From: VAZQ01 sp963840535
GTDB taxonomy: Bacteria; Pseudomonadota; Alphaproteobacteria; Rhizobiales; Xanthobacteraceae
Direction of reading: 5' to 3'
Assembly (NCBI GenBank): GCA_963840535.1
Contig: CAWIZJ010000053.1
Span: 69,700-133,699 of the forward strand
DNA: 64,000 bases
Part shown: in pieces, positions 9,733-19,287 of the stretch
How the letters are laid out: the number at the start of each line of letters is the position of its first letter
How positions within the stretch are numbered: position 1 is the stretch's first letter
Notes under the pieces: generated by a model
Told to the model about the DNA's origin: nothing
What the model saw: only the letters and a program-made list of their open reading frames with translations
Databases searched by the model: none
Made by a program: the position numbers and the translations under genes

Positions 9733-10167
9733 TCAGCAAAACAGGCAGCTGCTGCACATGCGTGCGACCTCGGCGACCATCGTGTCGATCGCGGCGTGGA
9801 TCCGCCTGACCAGGCTCTTGATCCTCTGCTCCTCGCAGATCGCCTGGTCGGCGGTGATGCCTGACCTTTTTTTCGCTCAGGTTCTTGCGAAAGCGGGCGA
9901 CGACGAGCTGCAGGGTTGCCGGCGTGATGCAGGCCTGGACTGCGTTGACCACCCTCGCTCGATGTGGGACGGCCGCCCGCAGAAGCTGACGAACGATTCC
10001 ATGCCGGCATACTGGTCGACCCGGCGCCACAGCGTCTGCTGCTGCTCCTTGGATAGCCATTCCATTCCGACCTTGGCCGGAATCACGTCGTCCCTTGCCG
10101 TAGCCGGCGGGCAGAGCAGCACGCTGAAGAGCACCAGCGCCGCAAGCTGTCCACGAAACCACGTCAT
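9733..10167 (-). CDS. Secreted hypothetical protein with Cys-rich tail, frameshifted
   Basis: The protein starts MTWFRGQLAALVLFSVLLC followed by PPATA, a clear signal peptide. The mature part contains YAGMESFVSFCGRPSHIE, then VVNAVQACITPATLQLVVAR, then GITADQAICEEQRIKSLVRR, and ends RMCSSCLFC. These pieces lie in three frames; one shift is at a run of seven T near 9870 and another near 9950. Corrected, it has about 140 residues and five or more Cys, three in the CSSCLFC tail. I do not recognise a family. It sits between ribB and the DUF1194 protein and is transcribed towards ribB. Confidence 0.6.
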
Positions 10168-10376
10168 GTCCGCTCCGAAGGATGTCCTCTCCCTGTTCAG
10201 TGCCCACCACGCTACTGTGGCAATTCTGCGAGCTCAATCGCTCGGGCGTGAGATCCCCAGTCGTTAGTCGCCTCATCCCGTTGCCAGGCTTGCCGCGTGC
10301 ACCGGCACGCCGACCGAAGCGCTTCCTCTCGACGCCGGCCCGTGGCACCATGGCTCGACTCGCCCAGGAGGCGCGA

Positions 10377-11228
10377 ATGCGCACGAATGCGTCGCACATG
10401 CCGGTGCTCGCGGCCGTCGCCGCTGTCGCGCTGATCCTTGGTTGGACCGGCGGTCTCACCGCCCCGACCGCCCCCTGGATCCTCGCCGACAGGTCGCCGC
10501 AAGCCATCCCGGTCGATGTCGAGCTCGTTCTCGCCGTCGACATCTCCTATTCCATGGATCCGGAGGAGCAGGCGCTGCAGCGCGAGGGTTACATTACCGG
10601 CATCACCTCGCGCGAGTTTCTGCATGCGCTGCGCGACGGCATGCACGGCAAGGTGGCGATGACCTATTTCGAGTGGGCGGGACCCACCGATCAGAAGATC
10701 GTGGTGCCGTGGCGTCTGATCGAGAGTCCGGAATCGGCCGATGCGTTCGTCGGCGAGATTGCGCGCGCACCCTATCGGCGCGCCTCGCGCACCTCGATCT
10801 CCGGCGCGCTCGGTTTCGGCAGGACGCTGTTCGACGGCAGCGGCTATCGCGGCATCCGGCGGATCATCGACGTGTCCGGCGACGGGGCCAACAACAGCGG
10901 GCCCTTCGTCACCATCGTGCGTGACGAGGTGGTCGCCTCCGGCATCACCATCAATGGCCTGCCGATCATGTTGAAGCGGCCGAACTCTTTCACCATGGAC
11001 CTGGAGCGTCTCGACATCTACTTCGAGGACTGCGTGATCGGCGGCCCCGGCGCATTCGTCATCCCGATCCGTGCGCGCGAACAGTTCAAGGAGGCGACCC
11101 GCACCAAGCTGGTGATGGAGATCGCCGGCGGTCCGGCCGCCGTCCGCCCCGTTCCGGTGCAGCAGCGTCCGCCGCGGATCTCCTGCACCCTCGGCGAGCA
11201 GATGTGGCGCGAGCGTTGGGGAAACTAG
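10377..11228 (+). CDS. DUF1194 / von Willebrand factor A-like exported protein
   Basis: The 283-residue protein has an N-terminal hydrophobic segment (VLAAVAAVALILGWTGGL) that should export or anchor it. A VWA-like fold follows, with a MIDAS motif DISYSMD (Asp-x-Ser-x-Ser) shortly after the segment, then RTSISGALGFGRTLF and IIDVSGDGANNSGPF. These match the DUF1194 family, whose role is unknown. The ATG at 10377 was chosen because AGGAGG lies seven bases upstream and the signal segment starts just after. The frame is unbroken. Confidence 0.88.
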   Translation: MRTNASHMPVLAAVAAVALILGWTGGLTAPTAPWILADRSPQAIPVDVELVLAVDISYSMDPEEQALQREGYITGITSREFLHALRDGMHGKVAMTYFEWAGPTDQKIVVPWRLIESPESADAFVGEIARAPYRRASRTSISGALGFGRTLFDGSGYRGIRRIIDVSGDGANNSGPFVTIVRDEVVASGITINGLPIMLKRPNSFTMDLERLDIYFEDCVIGGPGAFVIPIRAREQFKEATRTKLVMEIAGGPAAVRPVPVQQRPPRISCTLGEQMWRERWGN

Positions 11229-11414
11229 CGCTCTTTCCGGTCGACTTGAGGCGCACAAATCTGGGCGGTCATCATCGCGCAAGCGGATGATCCAGTAGCC
11301 GCCGCCGCTGAGGCAGGCCACGTGCGGTGATTACTGGATGCCCGCGTACGCGGGCATGACGACGGGAGGGTTCAATTCGAACGGAACACGATCTAAACTA
11401 AGCCGTCGGCCTGC
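11229..11414. repeat. Spacer with dispersed-type palindrome at 11338-11357
   Basis: Between the convergent DUF1194 and TctC-type genes lies the perfect palindrome ATGCCCGCGTACGCGGGCAT, followed by GACGACGGG. This is the style of short extragenic repeat found many times in genomes of this group. It may also work as a bidirectional terminator, although there is no T run. Confidence 0.6.
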
Positions 11415-12461
11415 TCACTGCGGCGGACCGAACGCCTTGGCGTAGCGATCGGCGATGTCGGCGGGCGTCGCGGCGATGAGCGCGACCACCTTGTCGACCT
11501 CCTCGCCGGGAACGAAGCCGAACTCGATCTTGCCTTTCTCCGCCTCGGCGAGGAACTCCTGGTCGCCGGCGAGTGCGGCGAATGCCTTGCGCAGGATGGC
11601 GATCTTGTCGGCGGGAACGTCGGGCGGCGCAATGACCGGCCGTGCCGCGGTCTTCTGCGTGAAGTGCAATTCCAGCACCTTGCGGTCGGCGTCGTTCCTG
11701 ACGAAGTCGAGCGCATTGGGCAGGTCGCCGAGCTCGGGCTCCTTGCGCAGCGCGCCCTGCATCAGCAGCGTCACCTGCTTGTCGCGGAGCCAGTGGGGAC
11801 GCACCGCCTTGACGCTGGACCACGACCAATCGCCGATGCCGTGCACCTCGCCGCGCTCGATCGCCAAGGCGATCTGTGCGGTGCTGTTGTAGCCGGTGAC
11901 GACCTTGAACTTGGTGCCGATGAGGGAGTTGTAGAGCTTCGGCGTCGTCTCCGGATCGACCCCGGTGATGCCGCCGACGATGAGCTCCTGCTCGAACAGG
12001 TCTCGTGCCGTCTTGTGCGGCGAGGTGTGCCAGGCGAGCGTGACCGCGGTCTCGCTGTTGAGGCTGCCCAGCCAGTTGAACTTCTCGATCTCGAAGCGCG
12101 TGCCGGAGGGGTAGATCAGCTTGGCGAGCAGCATGCCGCGCTGGATCAGCGCGATCGCGGTGCCGTCCTTGGGGGCGGTGTTGAACATGTGGTTGGCGGC
12201 GGCGATCCGCGCCGGCATGTTCTGCACGACGATCGAAGGCCTGCCGGGAATGTGCTTGCCCAGGTGCCGCGCCGCCAGGCGCGCCTGCAGGTCGTAGCCG
12301 CCGCCCACGCCGGCGCCGACGATGAAGATGATCTGCTTGCCGGCGTAGAAGTCGTCGGCAGCCGCCGGCGAGACGCCGTGCGCGGTCAGAACCGCGGCCA
12401 GGGCCGCCATGCGCAGCAGGGCGGGGGCGGCGAGACCGGCAGCTTGCGCGCGTCGATGCAT
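11415..12461 (-). CDS. Tripartite tricarboxylate transporter-type (TctC/Bug) substrate-binding protein
   Basis: The 348-residue protein starts MHRRAQAAGLAAPALLRMAA with a signal peptide ending near PAAADDFYAGK. The periplasmic binding fold follows: IIFIVGAGVGGGYDLQARL, RPSIVVQNMPARIAAANHMF and a conserved VIAPPDVPADKIAILRKAF near the end. TctC/Bug proteins bind small carboxylates for TctAB transporters, but no tctA or tctB is seen nearby, so this is an orphan binding protein, common in this lineage. The start at 12461 places the signal peptide at the N-terminus. Confidence 0.85.
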   Translation of the reverse strand: MHRRAQAAGLAAPALLRMAALAAVLTAHGVSPAAADDFYAGKQIIFIVGAGVGGGYDLQARLAARHLGKHIPGRPSIVVQNMPARIAAANHMFNTAPKDGTAIALIQRGMLLAKLIYPSGTRFEIEKFNWLGSLNSETAVTLAWHTSPHKTARDLFEQELIVGGITGVDPETTPKLYNSLIGTKFKVVTGYNSTAQIALAIERGEVHGIGDWSWSSVKAVRPHWLRDKQVTLLMQGALRKEPELGDLPNALDFVRNDADRKVLELHFTQKTAARPVIAPPDVPADKIAILRKAFAALAGDQEFLAEAEKGKIEFGFVPGEEVDKVVALIAATPADIADRYAKAFGPPQ

Positions 12462-12622
12462 GTGAGCGTCTCCCGGATTTTCGACCGGTGGCGGCTGTTG
12501 GCGGCGGCCGATCCGGCCGCGAGCGAGCATGCTCCATTCCGGCAGCCCGGACAACGGAAGGAAGTGGCGCAAGGCGCGAGGACGATTGCCCGTCCGTGCG
12601 GATGCTCAGTCAACGATCCTGG

Positions 12623-13867
12623 TCATCCACCCTTGGCCTTCCGGAACAGCGCCACCAGCTCCACGTGCGCCGAGTACAGGAACTGGTCGACCGGGGTCGT
12701 GCGCACGAGGCGGTAGCCGCCGTCGGCCAGGATGCGGGCGTCGCGGGCGAAGGTCGCGGGATTGCAGGAGACGGCGACCACGATCGGAACGGACGAAGCG
12801 GCGAGCGCGCGCGCCTGGGCCTCGGCGCCCTGCCGCGGTGGATCGAATACCACGGCGTCGAACGCCGCGAGCTCGGCCGCCGCGAAGGGACGGCGGTACA
12901 GGTCGCGTTGCACGGCCGCGACCGGCTCGAGGCCACGCGCGCGCGCGGCCGCGCTCGCCAGTGCCGCAATGGCGAAGGCATCGCTGTCGGCGGCAGTGAC
13001 GCGCGCACGCTCGGCGAGCCGCAGCGCAAACGGTCCGATCCCGGCGAACAGGTCGGCCACCTTCCTCGCAGGCTTGCAGTGCTCTTCGACCAGGCGGGCC
13101 AGCACCGCTTCCCCCGCCGCGGTCGCCTGCAGGAACGCGCTCGCCGGCAGCGCCACCGTTGCGCGGCCGATCGCAATCGTCGGTGCCGCGCGCTGCGCCA
13201 CGATCTCGCCGTGCCGGGTCAGCCGCGCCAGCCGGTGACGGGCGGCGACCGCGGCAAGGTCGGCCATGTCCGCCGCCGGCAGTGGTCCCGTTCCGCGCAC
13301 GTCGACATCGAGGCCGGCATCGGTCGCCGTCACCTGGATGTCGAGCGGCTTGCGCGCGGCGGTGAGCGCCTCGGCGATCGCCCAGGCGGCCGCGATCGCT
13401 CCGGCGAGGCCGGGCGCCAGGATGGGACAGCGATCGATCGCGACCACTTGGTGCGCCTTGAGCGCGCTGAACCCGACTGCGAGCACGTCGCGCGTGCCGC
13501 GCCGCGCATGGAACACGGCGCGTCTGCGTCCCTCGCCGTGGGCGTCGATCAGCTCGTCGACCGGTGTGTCGAGTGCGGCCTGCGCGAGCGCGTCGGTGAC
13601 GAGCGCGCGCTTCCAGTCGCGGTAGTGTGCGCCCGCGAGGTGCTGCAGCGCGCAGCCCCCGCAGGTTCCGAAGTGCGGACAGATCGGCACGATGCGGTCG
13701 GGGCTGGCGGCCACCACCTTGACCAGGCGGCGGCGGTCGGGATGCCACGGTCCGACCTCGACGGTCTCGCCCGGCAGGGTATAGGGCACGTAGAGCGGCC
13801 CCGCCGGCGCATCGGCGATGCCGTCGCCGCGCCAGCCGAGCCGGGAGATGACGAGCCGCTCCGCCAT
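12623..13867 (-). CDS. TrmA/RlmD-family SAM-dependent RNA (uracil-5) methyltransferase
   Basis: The 414-residue protein has an N-terminal TRAM-like domain, then an iron-sulfur cluster site C63-x5-C69-x2-C72 (CPHFGTCGGC) with a later Cys in DRCPILAP. The methyltransferase domain has VADLFAGIGPFALRLAE, DAVVFDPPRQGAEAQ and the nucleophile in AVSCNPATFARD. This is the pattern of rRNA or tRNA 5-methyluridine synthases. The exact target is not predictable. It starts at 13867 (MAERLVISRLG) and the frame is intact. Confidence 0.9.
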   Translation of the reverse strand: MAERLVISRLGWRGDGIADAPAGPLYVPYTLPGETVEVGPWHPDRRRLVKVVAASPDRIVPICPHFGTCGGCALQHLAGAHYRDWKRALVTDALAQAALDTPVDELIDAHGEGRRRAVFHARRGTRDVLAVGFSALKAHQVVAIDRCPILAPGLAGAIAAAWAIAEALTAARKPLDIQVTATDAGLDVDVRGTGPLPAADMADLAAVAARHRLARLTRHGEIVAQRAAPTIAIGRATVALPASAFLQATAAGEAVLARLVEEHCKPARKVADLFAGIGPFALRLAERARVTAADSDAFAIAALASAAARARGLEPVAAVQRDLYRRPFAAAELAAFDAVVFDPPRQGAEAQARALAASSVPIVVAVSCNPATFARDARILADGGYRLVRTTPVDQFLYSAHVELVALFRKAKGG

Positions 13868-13954
13868 GGGCCCTTCGATAGCAGAGGACCGAGGTTGCAG
13901 GACAGGGGCGGGGGACGGAGCCGGCATCACAGCAGCAGGACGGCACCGTCTTGC

Positions 13955-15367
13955 CTACCGCTGCCTCGCGGATCGGCCGTCCTGCGTCAGCTTATGAAAT
14001 CGTCTGATGAGAAGTGCGGCGAAGGTGCCGACAGCGAGCGAGAAGCCGATCCATATTCCAACCGTACCCATGCCCAACGGGAAGCCGAGCGCATAGGCGC
14101 TGACGAAGCCGACGAGCCAGAAGCTCACGGCTGCATAGAGCATCGGGACACGAGTATCACTGAGCCCGCGCAAGGCGCCAGCGGCAATTCCCTGCACCCC
14201 GTCGGTGACGAAGAAGGTCGCGCCGACGAGCAGCAACGTGGCGGTCAGTTGCGCGGGCTCGGCTTTCGCTGCCGGATCTCCCCCCAGGAATAGCAAGGGT
14301 ATTACTTTGCGCAGCCCGACCACCACCAGCGTCGTCGCAACCATGAAGACGGCGCCCAGCGCAATGGCAGCGAAGCCGGCGCGGCGACCGGCAAAAGGGT
14401 CGCCGCGACCGACGGCGTGGCCGACGCGCACCGTGGCGGCGAGCGAAATGCCGAACGGCACCATGAACAGGATCGAGGCGACCTGCAACGCGATCTGATG
14501 GGCGGCGAGTGCGTTTGTTCCGATCCAGCCGACCAGGAGCGCTGCCGACAAGAACAGTCCCCATTCCAGGGCAAAGGCGCCGGAAATGGGCAACCCGATA
14601 ACGACGAGCTGGCGCATCAGCTCCCGGTCCGCGCGCCAGAAGCGCCCGAGCACGTGATACTTTCTGAAGGGGCGGCAGGCATAGCAGATCCAGAGCGCGG
14701 CGGCGCACATCGCCACGTTCACGATCGTGGTGGCGAGCCCGGCGCCCAGCAAGTCGAGCCTCGGCAGGCCGAAGGCGCCGTGGATCAGGGCATAGGCGAG
14801 CGCGGCGTTGGCCGGAATCGCCGCCAGTGTCACCCACAGCGCCGGCTCCGGCCGGTTCACCGCGCCCATGAAATTACGAATGGCGATGAAGCACCAAGCC
14901 GGGATGATCGACCAGGCGAGGCCCGCCAGGTAGCGCGCGGCCAGCATCGCCGTCTCCGGCAGTTGCCCCGCGGCGATCAAGATATCCTCGCCCCAGAGCT
15001 GTTGCGCCGCGTTGATCGGAATACCGAGCATCACCGCGGCCCAAAGTCCGACCCGCAGCGAGCGGCGCACCAGGCGCGGCCTGCGTGCTCCGAAGGCCTG
15101 CGCTGCCAATGGTGCGACCGCGGATACCAGGCCCATGCCGAGCACGAAGCCGCAGAACAGGACCAGGTGCGCGAGTCCGACGGCCGCAACAGGGCCGGGC
15201 CCGAGCTGACCGATCAGCGCGAGGTCGGTCGTCATCATGGCGATCTGCCCGAGCTGGGTCAGCGCGATCGGGAGCGCAAGCTGCACCGTTTCGATGATTT
15301 CCGTGCGCCAGGGCGTGTGCAGGCGCCCACGTTCCGGCTCCGCGGTCAGTATTCTCTGCGATGTCAT
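13955..15367 (-). CDS. MATE-family multidrug efflux transporter
   Basis: The 470-residue protein has about twelve hydrophobic segments in two related halves. It includes the MATE features LALPIALTQLGQIAMMTTDLAL at the start of the first half and VIGLPISGAFALEWGLFLSAA at the start of the second. Such NorM-like proteins export cationic drugs or metabolites against Na+ or H+. The ligand is unknown. No regulator is adjacent and the gene is intact. Confidence 0.92.
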   Translation of the reverse strand: MTSQRILTAEPERGRLHTPWRTEIIETVQLALPIALTQLGQIAMMTTDLALIGQLGPGPVAAVGLAHLVLFCGFVLGMGLVSAVAPLAAQAFGARRPRLVRRSLRVGLWAAVMLGIPINAAQQLWGEDILIAAGQLPETAMLAARYLAGLAWSIIPAWCFIAIRNFMGAVNRPEPALWVTLAAIPANAALAYALIHGAFGLPRLDLLGAGLATTIVNVAMCAAALWICYACRPFRKYHVLGRFWRADRELMRQLVVIGLPISGAFALEWGLFLSAALLVGWIGTNALAAHQIALQVASILFMVPFGISLAATVRVGHAVGRGDPFAGRRAGFAAIALGAVFMVATTLVVVGLRKVIPLLFLGGDPAAKAEPAQLTATLLLVGATFFVTDGVQGIAAGALRGLSDTRVPMLYAAVSFWLVGFVSAYALGFPLGMGTVGIWIGFSLAVGTFAALLIRRFHKLTQDGRSARQR

Positions 15368-15414
15368 GGCGCGGCACCATAAGCGGCGCCATGGCAGGAG
15401 AAAGGCGCGCGTCT

Positions 15415-16194
15415 TCAGTCGCGTCGGGCCGCGACGAAGAATTCACGATTGCCATCGCCACCGGTGATCGGCGAGGGGATGACGCCGGTCACGGTCCAGC
15501 CGAGCGTACCGACGACGGCTGCGATGCGGTCGCAGATCGCGGCGTGGATGCGGGGCTCGCGCACAATGCCCTTCTTCACGTCGGCGCGGCCGGCCTCGAA
15601 TTGCGGCTTGATCAGCGCCAGCAGGCAGGCCGGCGGCGCGGCGAGCGCGAGCGCCGCCGGCAGGACGAGCGCGAGCGAAACGAAGCTCGCGTCGACGGTC
15701 ACGAAGTCGGGGCGCTCGGCGAGACGCTCCGGATCGAGCGTGCGGATATCGGTGCCTTCCAGGGACACCACACGCGGCTGCGCGCACAGGCACGGATGCA
15801 GCTGGCCGTGACCGACGTCGACCGCATAGACCCGGCGGGCGCCGCGCGCCAGAAGCACCTCGGTGAAGCCGCCGGTCGATGCGCCGACGTCGAGGCAGAT
15901 GCGGCCCGCCGGATCGAACCGGGGATCGCCGCCGAAACGGTCGAGCGCGGCAGCGAGCTTCACGCCGCCGCGCGACACCCAGGGGTGCGCGGGCACGGCC
16001 CGCAGAGCCGCGCCGGCGGCGACTGCATCCGACGGTGCAGCGACAGTCACGCCGTCCGCCGTCACCCGGCCGGCGGCGATGGCGGCCTGCGCTTTGGCAC
16101 GGCTCTCGAAGAGGCCGCGCTCGACCAGCAACCGGTCGATGCGAATGCGACGGGGCCTAGATCCGCCCGAGCTTAACCGCCTCGCCGCGCACAT
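15415..16194 (-). CDS. tlyA: TlyA-family rRNA 2'-O-methyltransferase
   Basis: The protein has an N-terminal S4 RNA-binding domain (IDRLLVERGLFESRAKAQAA) and an FtsJ-like methyltransferase domain with SAM loop CLDVGASTGGFTEVLLARGA, TVDASFVSLALVLPAAL and LALIKPQFEAGRADVKKG. Known members methylate 16S/23S rRNA. The start is uncertain: ATG at 16194 gives 259 residues and overlaps the end of dxs by 38 bases, so the two genes are probably translationally coupled. A non-ATG start closer to IRIDRLL is also possible. Confidence 0.85.
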   Translation of the reverse strand: MCAARRLSSGGSRPRRIRIDRLLVERGLFESRAKAQAAIAAGRVTADGVTVAAPSDAVAAGAALRAVPAHPWVSRGGVKLAAALDRFGGDPRFDPAGRICLDVGASTGGFTEVLLARGARRVYAVDVGHGQLHPCLCAQPRVVSLEGTDIRTLDPERLAERPDFVTVDASFVSLALVLPAALALAAPPACLLALIKPQFEAGRADVKKGIVREPRIHAAICDRIAAVVGTLGWTVTGVIPSPITGGDGNREFFVAARRD

Positions 16195-18085
16195 TCTGTC
16201 CGAGTGCCTCGAATGCCTTGGCAACGATTCCCCTGCTGTCGAGGCCGGCCTGGGCATACATCGCCACCGGCGAATCCTGATCGATGAAGACGTCGGGCAG
16301 CATCATCGCGCGCAGCTTGATCCCGCGGTCGAGCACGCCGTTCTCGGCGAGCGTCTGCATCACGTGGGCGGCGAACCCGCCGATGGCGCCCTCCTCGACT
16401 GTGATCAGCACTTCGTGCTCGCGTGCCAGCCGCAGCAGGAGATCGGCGTCGAGCGGCTTGGCGAAACGGGCGTCGGCGACTGTGGTCGGCAGTCCGAGCG
16501 CCGCCAGCTCGTCGGCGGCCTTCAGGCACTCCGCGAGTCGTGCGCCGAATGAGAACAGCGCCACCTTGGTGCCCTCGCGCAGGATCCGCCCCTTGCCGAT
16601 CTCGAGCGGTATCCCCTCCGAGGGCATCGGGACGCCCATGCCTTCGCCGCGCGGATAGCGCAGCGCCGAGGGACGGTCGTCAATGGCGACCTGCGTCGCC
16701 ACCATGTGCGCGAGGTCGGCCTCGTCGGCCGCCGCCATGAGCACGAAGCCGGGCAGGCAGCCGAGATAGGCGATGTCGAAGGCCCCTGCATGCGTCGGTC
16801 CGTCGGCACCGACGAGGCCGGCGCGATCCATGGCGAAGCGCACCGGCAGCTGCTGGATCGCGACGTCGTGCACCACCTGGTCGTAGGCGCGCTGGAGAAA
16901 GGTGGAGTAGATGGTGGCGAACGGTTTGAGGCCCTCGGTCGCGAGCCCGGCGGCGAAGGTGACGCCATGCTGCTCGGCGATGCCGACATCGAAGCAGCGC
17001 TCGGGGAATTCCTTGGCGAACAGGTCGAGGCCGGTCCCGGACGGCATTGCCGCGGTGATCGCGACGATCCTGTCGTCCTTCCTGGCCTCCTTGATGAGCA
17101 ACTCGGCGTACACCTTGGTGTAAGCGGGTGCCGCCGCCTTCGACTTCACCTGCGCTCCGGTTGCCACGTCGAACTTGACGACGCCGTGATACTTGTCGGC
17201 CGATTTCTCGGCCGGCTCGTAGCCCTTGCCCTTGTTGGTCACAACGTGGACCAGGAACGGCCCGTTCTCGGCCTCGCGCAAGTTCTTGAGCACCGGCAGC
17301 AGGTGATCGATGTTGTGGCCGTCGATCGGCCCCACATAGAAGAAGCCGAGCTCGTCGAACAAGGTGCCGCCGGTGACCAGGCCGCGGGCATATTCCTCCA
17401 TCGCCACCGCGCGCTGCTCCAGGAACGGCGGCAGCAGCTTGGCCAGCTTCTTGACGCCGTGATGCACCGACCGGTAGGTCCGGCCCGAGACCAGGCGGGC
17501 CAGATAGCCCGACAATGCGCCCACCGGCGGCGCAATCGACATGTCGTTGTCGTTGAGGATGACGATCAGGCGCGAGTTCATGGCGCCGGCATTGTTCATC
17601 GCTTCGTAGGCCATGCCGGCCGACATGGCGCCGTCGCCGATCACCGCGATCACGTTGTTGGATCCGCCGCCGAGATCGCGCGCCACCGCCATGCCGAGCG
17701 CCGCCGAGATCGAGGTCGAGGAATGGGCGGCGCCGAACGGGTCGTATTCGCTCTCGGCGCGCTTGGTGAAGCCAGAGAGCCCGCCGCCCTGTCGCAGCGT
17801 GCGGATGCGATCGCGTCGGCCGGTCAGGATCTTGTGCGGATAGGCCTGGTGTCCGACATCCCACACCAGGCGGTCCTCCGGTGTATTGAAAACATAGTGC
17901 AGGGCAACCGTCAGCTCGATCACGCCCAGACCGGCGCCGAGATGCCCGCCGGTGACGGCAACCGCATCGATGGTTTCCTGGCGCAGCTCGTCGGCCACGC
18001 GCCGCAATTGATCGGCTGGCAGGCGCCGCAACTCCGCCGGTGTCGTGATCCGGTCGAGGAGGGGGGTCTTGGACGCTTCTGGCAC
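16157..18085 (-). CDS. dxs: 1-deoxy-D-xylulose-5-phosphate synthase
   Basis: DXS condenses pyruvate and glyceraldehyde 3-phosphate in the first step of the MEP isoprenoid pathway; the product also feeds thiamine and pyridoxal synthesis. The 642-residue intact protein carries TGGHLGAGLGVIELTVALHY, the thiamine-diphosphate motif GDGAMSAGMAYEAMNNAG...NDN, FVGPIDGHN-like FYVGPIDGHNIDHL, and VGIAEQHGVTFAAGLA of the transketolase pyrimidine domain. It overlaps tlyA downstream on the same strand. A 210-base gap without a visible gene separates it from the upstream pirin gene. Confidence 0.97.
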   Translation of the reverse strand: MPEASKTPLLDRITTPAELRRLPADQLRRVADELRQETIDAVAVTGGHLGAGLGVIELTVALHYVFNTPEDRLVWDVGHQAYPHKILTGRRDRIRTLRQGGGLSGFTKRAESEYDPFGAAHSSTSISAALGMAVARDLGGGSNNVIAVIGDGAMSAGMAYEAMNNAGAMNSRLIVILNDNDMSIAPPVGALSGYLARLVSGRTYRSVHHGVKKLAKLLPPFLEQRAVAMEEYARGLVTGGTLFDELGFFYVGPIDGHNIDHLLPVLKNLREAENGPFLVHVVTNKGKGYEPAEKSADKYHGVVKFDVATGAQVKSKAAAPAYTKVYAELLIKEARKDDRIVAITAAMPSGTGLDLFAKEFPERCFDVGIAEQHGVTFAAGLATEGLKPFATIYSTFLQRAYDQVVHDVAIQQLPVRFAMDRAGLVGADGPTHAGAFDIAYLGCLPGFVLMAAADEADLAHMVATQVAIDDRPSALRYPRGEGMGVPMPSEGIPLEIGKGRILREGTKVALFSFGARLAECLKAADELAALGLPTTVADARFAKPLDADLLLRLAREHEVLITVEEGAIGGFAAHVMQTLAENGVLDRGIKLRAMMLPDVFIDQDSPVAMYAQAGLDSRGIVAKAFEALGQNVRGEAVKLGRI

Positions 18086-18295
18086 GGCAAACTCCGTCGG
18101 CGGGTTGCGCGGTAACCTATCGGGTTGGTCGGGACTTAACCAGCCGGGACTTCAGGGCTCCCGGGCGCACAGTTAAAAGGTTGATATCGCTGTATTTATG
18201 CGAAATTCGAGACGGTTGCTGCCGTGCTTTCGAGCCCCGGCGCCGCGTCGACGCGTGGGCGAGGTGCGTGAGGGAGTGACCCGCACTGCACCCCC

Positions 18296-19213
18296 TCATT
18301 CCGGAAGCGGGATGAACTCCTGATCGTCACCCGGCACGGTGTCGAAGCGGGCGAGCTTCCAGTCGGCCTTGGCCTGCTCGATGCGCTCCTTGCGCGAAGA
18401 TACGAAGTTCCACCAGATGTGGCGCGGCCCGTCCATTGCCGCGCCTCCGAGCAGAACCAGGCGCGCATCGGTCACCGCCGTGACGCCGATCGGATCGCCC
18501 GGGCGAAAGACGAGAAGGCGGCCGGCGGTGAACCGATCGCCCGCGATGTCGACCTCGCCCGAGATCAGGTAGACGGCGCGCTCCTCGGGGCCGGGATCGA
18601 CCGGCAGCACCGCACCGGCGGCGAGCGTCACGTCGGCGAACAGCGTGTCCGAATGCGTCGGCACCGGCGAGCGCTCGCCGTAGGCGCTGCCGGCGACGAT
18701 GCGCACGCGCTTGCCGTCACCGCTCACCAGCGGCAGCGCCGCGCTGTCGTGGTGCGAGAATCCCGGCGCGCTTTCCTCATCCGCGGCCGGCAGCGCCACC
18801 CAGCATTGCAGGCCATGGATCGGCTCGCCGTCGACGCGACGATCGGGAGCGGTGCGCTCGGAATGCACGATGCCGCGCCCGGCCGTCATCCAATTGACCT
18901 CGCCCGGGCGGATCGCCGCCGCGGTGCCGAGGCTGTCGCGATGCATGATCTCGCCGTCGAACAGGAACGTGACGGTCGCCAGCCCGATATGGGGATGCGG
19001 CCGCACGTCGATGCCCTGACCGGAGTAGAACTCGGCGGGCCCGAAATGGTCGAAGAAGATGAAGGGTCCCACCATGCGGCGCTTGACGTGGGGGAGCGCG
19101 CGGCGGACCGTGAAATGGCCGACATCGACGCTGCGCGGCACGACCACGAGGTCGATGGCGTCGGCGGCGCGCGCATCCCCGGGCGCCGGATCCTTGGCCG
19201 GAAAGAAACTCAT
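18296..19213 (-). CDS. Pirin-family cupin protein
   Basis: The 305-residue protein shows the pirin core: VGPFIFFDHFGPAEF, the metal-binding HPHIGLATVTFLFDGEIMHRD with the two His and Glu, and WMTAGRGIVHSER. A second cupin domain follows (LISGEVDIAGDRFTAGRLLV). Bacterial pirins act as redox-responsive regulators or quercetin-2,3-dioxygenases; the role here cannot be settled. The start at 19213 (MSFFPAKDPAPG) leaves a 74-base divergent region to the next SDR gene. Confidence 0.9.
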   Translation of the reverse strand: MSFFPAKDPAPGDARAADAIDLVVVPRSVDVGHFTVRRALPHVKRRMVGPFIFFDHFGPAEFYSGQGIDVRPHPHIGLATVTFLFDGEIMHRDSLGTAAAIRPGEVNWMTAGRGIVHSERTAPDRRVDGEPIHGLQCWVALPAADEESAPGFSHHDSAALPLVSGDGKRVRIVAGSAYGERSPVPTHSDTLFADVTLAAGAVLPVDPGPEERAVYLISGEVDIAGDRFTAGRLLVFRPGDPIGVTAVTDARLVLLGGAAMDGPRHIWWNFVSSRKERIEQAKADWKLARFDTVPGDDQEFIPLPE

Positions 19214-19287
19214 GCTATCTCCTCCTCTGCGCCGACGAGCCGGCAACCGCCTCGATCGATGATGTCGTTGCACTATAGCGCGATGCA

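Noticed and set aside
11664..14293. Very long plus-strand frames opposite the TctC-type and RNA methyltransferase genes
   Set aside because: No motif or signal supports them; they mirror third-position GC bias of real minus-strand genes.
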